In this document: positions 54,112-62,478 of the stretch, piece by piece | How positions within the stretch are numbered: the first letter of the stretch is position 1 | Layout: every line of letters begins with the position of its first letter | Assembly (NCBI RefSeq): GCF_030817475.1 | Contig: NZ_JAUSZJ010000002.1 | Span: 6,648,626-6,712,625 of the forward strand | DNA: 64,000 nt | Direction: 5' to 3' | DNA from: Streptomyces sp. V2I9 | Lineage (GTDB): Bacteria > Actinomycetota > Actinomycetes > Streptomycetales > Streptomycetaceae | The notes under the pieces: model-generated | Database searches by the model: none | Seen by the model: only the letters and a program-made list of their open reading frames with translations | What the model was told of the DNA's origin: nothing | Program-made: the position numbers and the translations under genes

Positions 54112-55098
54112 ATGCCACGAACCGCGCTGAGACTCCGCCGTTGGGCGGCGATCGCCGTCCTGGGAGGCCTGCTGGCCGGCTGCGGAACGGAGAAGACCGA
54201 CACCGCAGGGGAGGCCGCCGCACCGGGGAAGGGGGCCGGGGGCCGTACGGCCACGGACGTGCGGCCCATCGAGGCCGCCGCCCGGATCACCGACGCCCGG
54301 GGGGTCACGGTCTCCCTGCCGAAACCGCCCGAGAAGATCGTCTGCCTGGTCGCCCTCTGCGACGACATCCTCGTCGAGCTGGGTATGACCCCCGCTGCCA
54401 CCAACTCGCAGGTGCTGGCGCACCCGAAGTTCCTCGGCGAGGAGAAGGCGGCGAGGATACCGGCCGTGCCCGGAGGCTTCCTCAGCCCCGAGGTCGAGGC
54501 GATCCTGTCCCACCGGCCCGACCTGGTCATCGGCCTGGAGGACACGCACGGCAAACTCGCCCCCGCGCTGAAGGGCGCCACGACCTTCTGGCCCGTCCAG
54601 CCGGGCTCCTGGCAGGACAGCGTCGGCTACCTGCGGGACCTCGCCGCGCTCACCGGCCGCACCCAGCAGGGCGAAAAGGCGGAGAAGTCCTTCCGTACCC
54701 GCCTGGCGCGGGCGGAGAAGCAGAAGAGCGACAGGACCGCCCTCATCGTCTTCGGCAGCGACGAGAACTTCGGCGTGGCCACTCCGGAGACCGACGTGGC
54801 GGCCGGACTCCTCCCGAAGATCTCCCACTACCCCTGGAAGAGCCGTGGGGTCGACGGCAGTTACAGCCTGGAGGAGATCCTCGCGCGGGACGTCGACGTC
54901 CTGTTCGTGGAGACCCTGTCCTTCGGCGCACCGGACGGCAGACTCTCCGACAAGCTGGCGAAGAACCCCCTCTGGTCCCGCATCCCCGCCGTGGAGCACG
55001 GCAAGGTCATCGAGGTGGACTCCGAGGTATGGGCCAAGGGGCGCGGCACCCGCTCCCTGGGGCTCGTCCTCGACGAGGCGACGGCCGCACTGCGGTGA
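54112..55098 (+). CDS. Metallophore-binding lipoprotein of a Zur-box ABC importer, 328 aa
   Basis: ATG 54112 has GAGGGA seven bases upstream. A lipoprotein signal ends in LLAGC (Cys24). The mature protein has the FecB/BtuF two-lobe pattern: KPPEKIVCLVALCDDILVEL, HRPDLVIGLEDTHGK, a linking helix, and a C-terminal lobe ending LGLVLDEATAALR. It is a siderophore/cobalamin-class binding protein, not the ZnuA type, even though a Zur box lies 94 bases upstream. That combination points to uptake of a zinc-metallophore complex. The permease gene overlaps its stop by four bases. Confidence 0.92.
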   Translation: MPRTALRLRRWAAIAVLGGLLAGCGTEKTDTAGEAAAPGKGAGGRTATDVRPIEAAARITDARGVTVSLPKPPEKIVCLVALCDDILVELGMTPAATNSQVLAHPKFLGEEKAARIPAVPGGFLSPEVEAILSHRPDLVIGLEDTHGKLAPALKGATTFWPVQPGSWQDSVGYLRDLAALTGRTQQGEKAEKSFRTRLARAEKQKSDRTALIVFGSDENFGVATPETDVAAGLLPKISHYPWKSRGVDGSYSLEEILARDVDVLFVETLSFGAPDGRLSDKLAKNPLWSRIPAVEHGKVIEVDSEVWAKGRGTRSLGLVLDEATAALR

Positions 55099-56156
55099 GG
55101 CGTCTGCTCCTGGCGCAGTTCTGCCTGGGCGCGGTGGCCCTGGCGAGCGCGGTCTGCGCGCTCGGCCTCGGCACTCCGTACGTCCCGCCCGCCGACCTCC
55201 CGGCCACGTTCGGGGCCGATGGGATCACGGGTCTCGTCGTCACCGAACTGCGTCTTCCCCGCATGCTGTTGGCACTGATCGCCGGTGCCTGCCTCGGCGC
55301 GGCGGGGCTCGTCCTCCAGGAGGCCCTGCGCAACCCGCTGGCCGTGCCGGAGATGCTGGGGGTCTCGTCGGGGGCCGCGCTCGGCGTCGCCGCACCGCTC
55401 GTCCTGACCCTGGCCGTCCCGCTCGTACTGCAGCCGTTCCTCGCCCTGGCCGGGGCGGCACTCGGCGGACTGCTCACCCTGGTCGCCGCCGGCCTCGGCC
55501 GCAGCCCCTCTGCCGTGCTGCTGACCGGGGCCGCCGTGGCCGCCGCGCTCCAGGCGGCCCTGCTGGTGCTCATGGTCATGGCCGACCAGCTCGACCTCCA
55601 GCTCATCTACCGGTATCTGCTGGGCAGTCTGTCCGCCCGCACCTGGGACGACGTCACCGGTCTGCTGCCCTGGCTGGCCGTGGCCGTTCCCGCGCTGGTG
55701 CTGTGCGTGCCGGTGCTCGGCGTGCTCCGGCTCGGCGACGACGACGCCCGCGCGCTGGGCGTACGGGTGGAGCGGGCGCGGGTGGCCGCTCTGGGCATCG
55801 CCGTCGTCCTCATCGCCCCCGTCGTCGCGGTCTGCGGTCCGGTGGCCTGGGTCGGATTCCTCGCCCCGCACCTCGCCCGCCGCCTGCGCCCGGACGCCGG
55901 CGCGGCCGGGTGGCTCCTCCGGTCCGCCGCGTGCGGCGCGATGGTCGTCCTCTGCGCCGACCAGCCCGCCCGGCTGACGCTCGCCCCGGTCGAGACGCCC
56001 GTCGGAGCGTGGACGGCATTGGTCGGGGTGCCGGCCGGGGTCCTGCTGCTGAAACGGGGGAGAGGGCCCGCACGGGAGCGGGGACAGGACGTCCCCGCCG
56101 TGCCGGGCCCGCCGGCCGGCCTCCCCGCCCCCGTCCTGCGGAAGGCGGAACGATGA
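55095..56156 (+). CDS. FecCD-type metallophore ABC permease (first subunit), 353 aa
   Basis: GTG 55095 overlaps the binding-protein stop (GTGA). About nine hydrophobic helices carry the FecCD signatures ELRLPRMLLALIAGACLG, EALRNPLAVPEMLGVSSGA and GPVAWVGFLAPHLARRL. The C-terminal 30 residues are Pro/Arg-rich and cytosolic. It pairs with the next permease to form a heterodimeric channel, unlike the fused permease of the iron system at 45779. Translation is coupled through the whole importer (successive overlaps), giving one Zur-controlled transcript. Confidence 0.93.
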   Translation: MRRLLLAQFCLGAVALASAVCALGLGTPYVPPADLPATFGADGITGLVVTELRLPRMLLALIAGACLGAAGLVLQEALRNPLAVPEMLGVSSGAALGVAAPLVLTLAVPLVLQPFLALAGAALGGLLTLVAAGLGRSPSAVLLTGAAVAAALQAALLVLMVMADQLDLQLIYRYLLGSLSARTWDDVTGLLPWLAVAVPALVLCVPVLGVLRLGDDDARALGVRVERARVAALGIAVVLIAPVVAVCGPVAWVGFLAPHLARRLRPDAGAAGWLLRSAACGAMVVLCADQPARLTLAPVETPVGAWTALVGVPAGVLLLKRGRGPARERGQDVPAVPGPPAGLPAPVLRKAER

Positions 56157-57208
56157 CCTGGGGTGCAACGCCCGGACGCCCCGCCCGCGCTCCGCGTGCG
56201 CCGGGCGCCCGGATGGGCGGGCTCGTCCTGCTGGCCGCCGTGGTGGCGTGCGCCGATCTGTTCGCGGGCCGGGGCGTCACGCCCGAAGGCGTACGGGCCG
56301 TACTGCTCGGGGCCGGGTCCGATCCGACGACCGAACACATCGTGCTCCACCTGCGAGTCCCACGGCTGCTGGTGGCGCTGGTCGCCGGGGCGTCCCTCGG
56401 GGTGGCCGGGCTGGTGCTCCAGTCGGCGCTGCGCAACCCGCTGGCGGGCCCCGAGGTCACCGGCGTCACGCCCGGTGCGGTGCTCGGCGCGGTGGCCGCG
56501 ACCGGCCTCGGCCTCGCGGGCTGGGACTCCCCCGTGGCGGTGGTCGTGGCGGCCTGTCTCGGCGGCTTCGCCGGGGCGGGGCTGCTCTGGCTCCTCGCCG
56601 GACGTGACCGGGGCGACCCGGACGGGACCGCCGTCCACGGGGTCCTCGTATCGGCGGTGCTCGCGGGACTCACCGCGGTCGTCCTCCTGGTGGCGCCGGG
56701 TGAACTCGGCAGCGTCGTCCAGTGGTTGATCGGTTCCACCGAGGGGCGGGTGTGGCAGCACGCGCATCTGCTCTGGCCGTGGGCGGTCTTCTGGGGCGCG
56801 GCGGCCTGGCTGCTCGCCGGCCCCCTGACCCTGTTGCGCTGCGGCGATGAACAGGCGTCCGCCGCAGGGCTGGCCACGGGCCGGGGGCGGGGGGCGGCGC
56901 TCGTGTGTGCGGTGGCGCTGACGGCCGGAGCCGTCTCGGCGGTGGGTGCGCTCGGCTTCGTGGGGCTGCTGGTGCCCCATCTGGCGCTGGCGGTCTTCGG
57001 GGCCGATCTGCGGGTCTCGCTGCCGGGCGCCGCCCTGCTCGGTGCGGTGGTGGTGTGCGGTGCCGACGCGTCCGCCCAACTGCTGTCCCGGTTGCTGGCC
57101 ACCGCCCTCGACGCCGACCGGCTGACGCTCCCGGTCGGCGCCCTGACCACCTGCGTGGGTGCGGGACTGCTGCTCGCCGTGGCGCGGCGACGGGTGGACG
57201 AGCGATGA
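56153..57208 (+). CDS. FecCD-type metallophore ABC permease (second subunit), 351 aa
   Basis: ATG 56153 overlaps the previous stop (ATGA). Family motifs are HLRVPRLLVALVAGASLGV, SALRNPLAGPEVTGVTPGA and GALGFVGLLVPHLAL, spread over about nine helices. Two hydrophobic stretches after residue 230 correspond to the gate-forming helices seen in BtuC-like permeases. It is the partner of the permease at 55095. Twelve bases separate it from the ATPase gene. Confidence 0.93.
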   Translation: MTWGATPGRPARAPRAPGARMGGLVLLAAVVACADLFAGRGVTPEGVRAVLLGAGSDPTTEHIVLHLRVPRLLVALVAGASLGVAGLVLQSALRNPLAGPEVTGVTPGAVLGAVAATGLGLAGWDSPVAVVVAACLGGFAGAGLLWLLAGRDRGDPDGTAVHGVLVSAVLAGLTAVVLLVAPGELGSVVQWLIGSTEGRVWQHAHLLWPWAVFWGAAAWLLAGPLTLLRCGDEQASAAGLATGRGRGAALVCAVALTAGAVSAVGALGFVGLLVPHLALAVFGADLRVSLPGAALLGAVVVCGADASAQLLSRLLATALDADRLTLPVGALTTCVGAGLLLAVARRRVDER

Positions 57209-57220
57209 GGAAGGGAACGG

Positions 57221-58171
57221 ATGGAGGAGGCTGACATGGTCGAAGGTCTGACCGGACACGCGGGTGGGGGCGCGGTGGAGCGTCCCGGTCCGGAAGCGCG
57301 CGGTGAAGGGGGGACGTCGGCGGACTCGGGTGCGGGGGAGGGGACCGGCCCGGAAGTGGTGCGCGCGGAAGGGCTGTCCTTCGGCTACCCGGGGCGGCCG
57401 GTGCTGCGCGGGGTGGACCTGAGCGTCCGGGCCGGTGAACTGGTCGCCCTGATCGGATTGAACGGATGCGGCAAGAGCACCTTCCTCAAGCTCGCCGCCG
57501 GACTGCTCGCCCCGAGTGGCGGGCGCGTCCTGCTGGAAGGCGACGACGTGGCCCGGCTGTCCCGTCGTACCGCTGCCCGACGGGTGGCGCTCCTCCACCA
57601 GTCGGCGCCCGCGGTACCGGGCCTGACGGTGCGCCAGCTCGTGCGACAGGGGCGCTACGCCGCCAGGGGGCCGCTCGGGATGCTCCGGGAGGGGGATGAC
57701 GAGGTGACGTTCCGGGCGCTTGCGGACGTCGGCGTCACCGCCTGGGCCGACCGCCCGGTGGACGCGCTGTCCGGCGGGGAACGCCAGCGGGTGCGGCTGG
57801 CGATGGCGCTGGCGCAGGACGCCCGGCTGCTCTTCCTCGACGAGCCGACCACGTACCTCGATCTGCGGCACCAACTGGAGGTTCTGCAGACGGTCGTACG
57901 GCTGCGCGCGGAGCGCCGGCTGACGGTGGTGATGGTGCTGCACGACCTCAACCACGCCGCCCGGTTCGCCGATCGCATCGTCGCCCTGCGCGAGGGGCGT
58001 GTCGCTGCCGACGGGCCTCCGGGCCGGGTGGTCACGCGACAGCTGCTGGCCGAAGTCCTCGGCGTGGAGGGGCGGGTGGGCATCGACAGCGAGGGAGGGT
58101 GGCCCGTCTGTTACCCAGATCACCCTGTCGGCCCGTCCCAGCTATTGCGGAATGAAAATCATATTCATTAG
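57221..58171 (+). CDS. Metallophore ABC transporter ATPase, 316 aa
   Basis: Walker A GLNGCGKSTFLKLA (the usual Pro after the first Gly is Leu), signature ALSGGERQRVRLAMA, Walker B LLFLDEPTTYLDLRHQ and the switch VLHDLNHA are present. About 45 N-terminal residues are low-complexity; ATG 57236 (MVEGLTGH) is a possible alternative start. The last codons and the TAG stop lie inside the third Zur-type box, so the operator for the downstream peptide cluster is embedded in coding sequence. The protein powers import through the two FecCD permeases. Confidence 0.93.
   Translation: MEEADMVEGLTGHAGGGAVERPGPEARGEGGTSADSGAGEGTGPEVVRAEGLSFGYPGRPVLRGVDLSVRAGELVALIGLNGCGKSTFLKLAAGLLAPSGGRVLLEGDDVARLSRRTAARRVALLHQSAPAVPGLTVRQLVRQGRYAARGPLGMLREGDDEVTFRALADVGVTAWADRPVDALSGGERQRVRLAMALAQDARLLFLDEPTTYLDLRHQLEVLQTVVRLRAERRLTVVMVLHDLNHAARFADRIVALREGRVAADGPPGRVVTRQLLAEVLGVEGRVGIDSEGGWPVCYPDHPVGPSQLLRNENHIH
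58151..58169. promoter_or_regulatory. Zur-type operator before the RiPP cluster
   Basis: AATGAAAATCATATTCATT is an almost perfect inverted repeat around a central base, close to the TGAAAATCATTTTCA-type box known for actinobacterial Zur. It overlaps the ATPase stop codon and lies 71 bases upstream of the precursor-peptide ATG, so it could control a separate promoter for the RiPP genes. It is also one of the most AT-rich stretches in the region. Confidence 0.82.
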
Positions 58172-58239
58172 TGTCTGTGGTGCGGCACGGAACATCGCCG
58201 CGACCGACACCCACCCGATGTGAATGGAGGCTTCAACTC

Positions 58240-58374
58240 ATGGAGCAGGACAAGGTGTTCAGCCCGATCGCCGACCAGGGGCAGCTGGCCCATCTCTCCG
58301 CCACCCACTCGAACGCCCTCGTCGAGAACCCCTTCGACGACGCCGCCGAGGCCGACACCGCGGCCGAGAAGTAG
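58240..58374 (+). CDS. Candidate RiPP precursor peptide, 44 aa
   Basis: ATG 58240 has GGAGG nine bases upstream. The peptide starts MEQDKVFSPIADQGQLAHL and contains HLSATHSNAL, in which Ser20, Thr22 and Ser24 alternate with Ala21 and His23; it ends in an acidic stretch (FDDAAEADTAAEK). There is no Cys. Small size, position directly before E1-like, YcaO and dehydrogenase genes, and a hairpin after its stop fit a precursor peptide for azol(in)e formation. The S-x-T-x-S spacing would permit two or three oxazol(in)es next to His residues. The acidic C-terminus could be a follower or leader remnant. No known precursor family is recognised. Confidence 0.8.
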   Translation: MEQDKVFSPIADQGQLAHLSATHSNALVENPFDDAAEADTAAEK

Positions 58375-58379
58375 GCCGG

Positions 58380-58399
58380 ACCTGCCGCTGACGGCAGGT
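58380..58399 (+). terminator. First hairpin after precursor gene
   Basis: ACCTGCCG and CGGCAGGT flank a four-base loop, five bases after the precursor stop. It is weaker than the hairpin that follows and may protect the 3' end of a short precursor transcript. Confidence 0.6.
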
Positions 58400-58415
58400 T
58401 CCCCGCACAGAGCGG

Positions 58416-58450
58416 GCGGGCCCGCCCGGTGAGACCCCGGGCGGGCCCGC
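58416..58450 (+). terminator. Strong hairpin (13-bp stem, 9-base loop) between precursor and biosynthetic genes
   Basis: GCGGGCCCGCCCG (58416-58428) pairs exactly with 58438-58450. Placed between the peptide gene and the enzymes, a partial terminator or processing site of this type would keep the precursor in excess over the enzymes. Confidence 0.75.
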
Positions 58451-58524
58451 ACCGTTCCCCCTGAACCTCCCGCCTCGCGCTCCACCCCCTCTTCCCGCCC
58501 CTCGCTTCCGTTCCGGAGGATTTC

Positions 58525-59505
58525 GTGACCCGCAGTCGACTGGCTCCCGGCACCGGGATCGTCACCGTCCCCGGTGCCGGCCCCGCACTCCGCACCTCGG
58601 GAGGGGAGTTCCTGCGCATCGACCCCGGTGGCGCCGACGTCGACGCCCTGGTGCGCCGCCTCGTGGGGGAGGCAGAGGCGGCCTCCGGAGATTCGGAGGA
58701 GCGGCAACTCGCTCCACTCGTGAAGGCGTTCGAGGTCGCGGGGTATGCCGTCTCTGCCCCGCCCCGACCCCCGCTCGCCGGGTGTGCCGTCCACGTCCTC
58801 GGTGACCCGGTGCTGGCGGAGCCGTTGGCCCGCTGCGCGGGTGCGGAGGGCGCCGAGGTCCACCCGGCCTCCCCGGACCGCGTGGCGGAACTGGCCCGCG
58901 TGACCCCTGGCGACCGCGCCGAGGGGCGCGTCGCCGTCGTGTGGTGCCTCGACTCGCCTGTGCGCGCAGGACTGTGGGACGCGGCGGACCGACTGCCGGA
59001 GCGGCGCGTCGCCTGGCTGCGCTGCCACCGCGAGGGCGCGCACGTCTGGACCGAACCTCTCGCCGCGGCCCCCGGCGACGTCACCTCCCGCCATGTGCGG
59101 CTCCGCAGACTCGCGGCCACCCCGGCCCACCGCGAACTCGCCGCGTACTGGGCCGGACACCGGACCCCCGACACCGGCCCGCACCCCACGGATGCCTCCG
59201 CCGCGCTGATCGCCGCTCTGCTCACCGCGGACCTGATCGCCTGGGCACAAGCCGAGGCCGAAGCGGAGCTGGACACGGGACCGGGGCCCGGAAGCGGCGC
59301 GGATTCCGGAGCCGGGCCGGGAGGCGGATTCGCGGCGGGCCGGAGTGCCGGTCTGCCGCTCCGCCGGCGGCTGCGCCGGATCGACCTGCGCTCCCTCACC
59401 GTCACCGAGCACCCCGTGCTGCCCGTCCCGGACGTCGTGCCTCTGCCCGCCACGGCCCCGGCGAGCGCGCGCCGCGAAGCCGGGGCCTCGAAGGACGGCT
59501 CGTGA
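58525..59505 (+). CDS. E1-like / leader-binding partner of the YcaO enzyme, 326 aa
   Basis: GTG 58525 has GGAGGA upstream. The N-terminal 90 residues (ALRTSGGEFLRIDPGG and following helices) have the look of the RiPP recognition (RRE-like) region of TOMM E1-like proteins. A Rossmann-type segment follows (LAGCAVHVLGDPVLAEPLARC) with regularly spaced strands, and a His/Ala/Glu-rich C-terminal half. The four-Cys zinc site of ThiF-like E1 proteins is not apparent. These proteins bind the leader and present it to the YcaO cyclodehydratase. Its stop overlaps the next gene by four bases. Assignment rests mainly on context plus the weak N-terminal similarity. Confidence 0.72.
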   Translation: MTRSRLAPGTGIVTVPGAGPALRTSGGEFLRIDPGGADVDALVRRLVGEAEAASGDSEERQLAPLVKAFEVAGYAVSAPPRPPLAGCAVHVLGDPVLAEPLARCAGAEGAEVHPASPDRVAELARVTPGDRAEGRVAVVWCLDSPVRAGLWDAADRLPERRVAWLRCHREGAHVWTEPLAAAPGDVTSRHVRLRRLAATPAHRELAAYWAGHRTPDTGPHPTDASAALIAALLTADLIAWAQAEAEAELDTGPGPGSGADSGAGPGGGFAAGRSAGLPLRRRLRRIDLRSLTVTEHPVLPVPDVVPLPATAPASARREAGASKDGS

Positions 59506-61100
59506 ACATCCGTACCGTGGGAGTCCCCGCGCCGGACGGTACCGCGCTCGCCACCGACGTATGCCTTCCGGACGGGGCCGGCCCCTGCCCTGCCGTCATC
59601 ATCAGAACCCCCTACGGACGGGACGCCCACCGTGCCGAGCTGCGCGGCTGGGCGGCGCACGGATTCGCGGCCCTCGCCCAGGACGTACGGGGCCGCCACG
59701 GCTCACCGGGGGAATGGCACCCCTACGGGGGGCACGAGGGGCCGGACGGAACGGCCGCCATCGCCTGGGTCCGGGCCCAGCCGTGGAGCAACGGAGAGGT
59801 CGTCGCGGTCGGGGCCTCCTACGCCGCCTACTGCGCCCTCGTCACGGCGCTCGCCGACTCCGGCGGCGTGCAGCGCGACCCTGTGCGCCCGGATGCGGTC
59901 CACCGCGCCGACGGCCCCGACGCCGTCATCGCCGCCGTCCCCGCGCTCGGACTCACCGAGACCGCGCGCGAGCCCGGTGGCCCGGAACGGCTGTGGGCCC
60001 GTGCCGGCTGGTGGGCGGCCCACGGTGACCGGCGCGACTCCGAACCGGACGCGCTGCACCGCGCCCTGGCGGACGATCCCCGCCTGCTCGACCACCTCCC
60101 GGTCGCCCGTCTGGGGGAGCGCCTGGCCGAAGCGCTCGGGCGCGAGTTGCCCTCGTGGCCCCGCCTCTGGGCCGAACGGGGCCGGGGGAAGTCGGCCGCG
60201 TCGGGCTCCACCGTCCGCCTCCCGCTGCTCGCCGTGGGCGGCACCCGCGACTCCTTCGCGGACGACACCGTGGCCCTCTGGCAGCGCTGGGGCGGACCGG
60301 CCCGCCTGCTGCTCGGTCCCTGGGGCCACCGGCTCACCTCCGACCCGGCCGCCCCGCCCCGCGCACGCGTCAACCTCGGGGCGCTGTACGTACGGTGGGC
60401 CCGCGCCGCACTCGCCGGACGTCTGGAGCCGACGCGGAGCGGGATCATCGCCCTGGGCGACAGCGGCCGTTGGCACAGCGCCCATGGGGCGGCGATCACC
60501 GCCGAAGCGTCCGCGCCGGGTCGGCCGGAGGCGGGGCGGTGGTGGCCCTTCGGCTCGCCCACCGGTCTCCGGCTGCTCCACGGAGCCGCGTTCACGGCCG
60601 ATCCGGACCGGCCCGTGCGCTCCGACGGCCTCGCCGCCCCGGCCGGCGGCGCACAGCCCGACCGGTGTCTGCTCCTCTCACCGCCCCTGCCCCGCCCGCT
60701 CGACCTGGCGGGCCCCGCCCTCGTCCGGCTCGACGTCACGGCCGACACGCCCTCCGCCGACTGGGCCGTACGCCTGACCGCACTCGACCCGGCCGGCCGA
60801 GCGGACCTCCTCGCCTTCGGCATCGTCCGCCGCACCGACCCGCCCGGCCGGGCGACAGGCGTCACCGTGCCGCTCGGCACGCTGGGCCGCCGGCTGCCCG
60901 CCGGAACCCGGCTGCGGGCCGAGGTCGCCGGACACCACTTCCCCGCCCACGTCCGCAACCCCCACACCGGCGAGGACCCCGTCACCGCCACCCGGCTCGT
61001 CCCGTCCCGCCGGACCGTGAACCCGCGGGGCAGTGCCCTCCACCTGCCCGTCGTCGCCCGACGCCGTTACGTCGAGCCCGCACCGGAGATATGCCGTTGA
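59502..61100 (+). CDS. CocE/NonD-family (S15-type) alpha/beta hydrolase, 532 aa
   Basis: The start is GTG 59502, overlapping the previous stop. The protein matches Xaa-Pro dipeptidyl-peptidase/CocE hydrolases: VPAPDGTALATDVCLPDG, RTPYGRD, AQDVRGRHGSPGEW and EGPDGTAAIAWVRAQPW. The nucleophile Ser lies in VGASYAAY; Asp (GGTRDSFADD) and His (LGPWGHR) complete the triad. A C-terminal jelly-roll (DLAGPALVRLDVTADTPSAD and on) is typical. In this cluster it could cleave a leader or follower, or hydrolyse an ester or amide in the product; which of these is unknown. The YcaO start lies ten bases inside its end. Confidence 0.92.
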   Translation: MNIRTVGVPAPDGTALATDVCLPDGAGPCPAVIIRTPYGRDAHRAELRGWAAHGFAALAQDVRGRHGSPGEWHPYGGHEGPDGTAAIAWVRAQPWSNGEVVAVGASYAAYCALVTALADSGGVQRDPVRPDAVHRADGPDAVIAAVPALGLTETAREPGGPERLWARAGWWAAHGDRRDSEPDALHRALADDPRLLDHLPVARLGERLAEALGRELPSWPRLWAERGRGKSAASGSTVRLPLLAVGGTRDSFADDTVALWQRWGGPARLLLGPWGHRLTSDPAAPPRARVNLGALYVRWARAALAGRLEPTRSGIIALGDSGRWHSAHGAAITAEASAPGRPEAGRWWPFGSPTGLRLLHGAAFTADPDRPVRSDGLAAPAGGAQPDRCLLLSPPLPRPLDLAGPALVRLDVTADTPSADWAVRLTALDPAGRADLLAFGIVRRTDPPGRATGVTVPLGTLGRRLPAGTRLRAEVAGHHFPAHVRNPHTGEDPVTATRLVPSRRTVNPRGSALHLPVVARRRYVEPAPEICR

Positions 61101-62464
61101 CCAGCGTCCTGCCCATCGAAGCCCTCGTCGATCCCGTCAGCGGAATCCTCCGGGGCGTCGCACCCGTCGAGCACCCCTCCGGGGCCCCGCCCCGCTACAC
61201 CGCGATGACTGCCGACGTCGCCGACGCCCGCCGCCTCGGCGCCTGGCCGGCCGACCGCGTGTCGCTCGGCACGACGTTCGGCGACCCCGCAGGTGCGTGG
61301 ATCGCCGCCGTGGCGGAGGGGGTGGAGCGCTACTGCGGCAACCGCGTCCCGCCGCCCGGCCACCCCCGCGAACCCCGGCGTGCCACCGCTGCCGAACTGG
61401 CCGCCGAGGGCCACCGCGTCTACGGCCCCGGCGCCCTGCCCGCGTACGCCCCCTGGCAGTACGGCCGCGCCGGTTTCCCGTACGCCGAATTCACCCCGGA
61501 CACACCGGCACTGTGGACCCGTGCCACCGAGAACGGACGTCCCTGCTGGGTCCCGGTGGCGCTGACATACCTCAACTGGCGTCAGGGCGCATGGCGTTCA
61601 CTGCCCCGCACCCATCACCTCAACTACGCGGGCATCGCCACCGGACAGGGGCTCGACGACGCCGTCGAGCGCGGACTCCTCGAAGTCGTCGAGCGCGACG
61701 CACTGGAGCTGTGGTGGCACCTGGACGGGCCCACCCGTGGCATCGACCCTGCCTCCGTCCCCGGACTCACCGAGGACCTGGCGGGCTGTGGTCTCGACGC
61801 GTACATCGTGGAGCTGCCCTCCGAGTTCGCGCCCTGTGCGGCGGCCCTCGTACACGATCCCGAACGCGGCGTGTACGCGGCCGGGTTCGCCTGCCGGTAC
61901 GACCCGGCGGAGGCCGCCCGCAAGGCCGTCCTGGAGGCGGTGCACACGTGGGTGTTCACCCAGGGTGCGGTGGACGCCGACGGTTGGGTGTACCGGGCGA
62001 TCGACGCCGGCATGCTCGCCCGCGGTCTCTACCTCGACCACCGGGCCGACCGGCGGTATCTCGACGACTGCGGGGCCGAGTTCGCCGCCGTACGGGATCT
62101 GGGCGCACATGTCCAGGTCTGGCTGGACGACCGCATGGCCCCGCTCGCCCGCCGCTTCACCGAGCCCGCGTTCGGGGTCGGCCCGGTCTCCGCGGTCGAA
62201 CCCGGCAGCCGCGCCGCCCTCGACGCGGCGCTCGCCGCCGGAGGGCACCGGGTGATCACGGCGGACCTCACCACGGAGGACGTCGCGGAGACCTCGCTGC
62301 GCGTCGCCCGCGTCCTCGTCTCCGGCCTCGTGCCCAACGCCCCGGCCGCCTTCGGCTACTTCGGCTGCCCCCGCTTCGCGCAAGCGGCGCTCGACCGGGG
62401 CTGGCGTTCCCGACCGCCCACGGGGCCACAGGACTTCACCCTCGCCCCGCCGCCGCACATGTGA
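61091..62464 (+). CDS. YcaO-type cyclodehydratase, 457 aa
   Basis: ATG 61091 (MPLTSVLPIEALVDPVSG) lies inside the end of the hydrolase gene. YcaO features are clear: SLGTTFGDPAGAWIAAVAEGVERYCG, with the ATP/Mg-binding Glu residues; GIATGQGLDDAVERGLLEVVERDALELWW, the central ExxE/ER motif; and CRYDPAEAARKAVLEAVHTW. It ends in a Pro-rich PPPHM-like tail, as in azoline-forming YcaO enzymes. It would phosphorylate and close Ser/Thr (or Cys) side chains of the precursor into azolines with help of the E1-like protein. Length is normal for stand-alone YcaO proteins. Confidence 0.95.
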   Translation: MPLTSVLPIEALVDPVSGILRGVAPVEHPSGAPPRYTAMTADVADARRLGAWPADRVSLGTTFGDPAGAWIAAVAEGVERYCGNRVPPPGHPREPRRATAAELAAEGHRVYGPGALPAYAPWQYGRAGFPYAEFTPDTPALWTRATENGRPCWVPVALTYLNWRQGAWRSLPRTHHLNYAGIATGQGLDDAVERGLLEVVERDALELWWHLDGPTRGIDPASVPGLTEDLAGCGLDAYIVELPSEFAPCAAALVHDPERGVYAAGFACRYDPAEAARKAVLEAVHTWVFTQGAVDADGWVYRAIDAGMLARGLYLDHRADRRYLDDCGAEFAAVRDLGAHVQVWLDDRMAPLARRFTEPAFGVGPVSAVEPGSRAALDAALAAGGHRVITADLTTEDVAETSLRVARVLVSGLVPNAPAAFGYFGCPRFAQAALDRGWRSRPPTGPQDFTLAPPPHM

Positions 62465-62478
62465 AGGAGCCTGCCGCC

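Noticed and set aside
55607..58123. 838-codon minus-strand frame opposite the zinc-type importer
   Set aside because: Low-complexity antisense frame; the plus strand carries overlapping permease and ATPase genes with clear motifs.
54112..58171. ZnuABC-type zinc transporter
   Set aside because: The binding protein lacks the His-rich loop and fold signatures of ZnuA; permeases are FecCD type, so a metallophore importer fits better.
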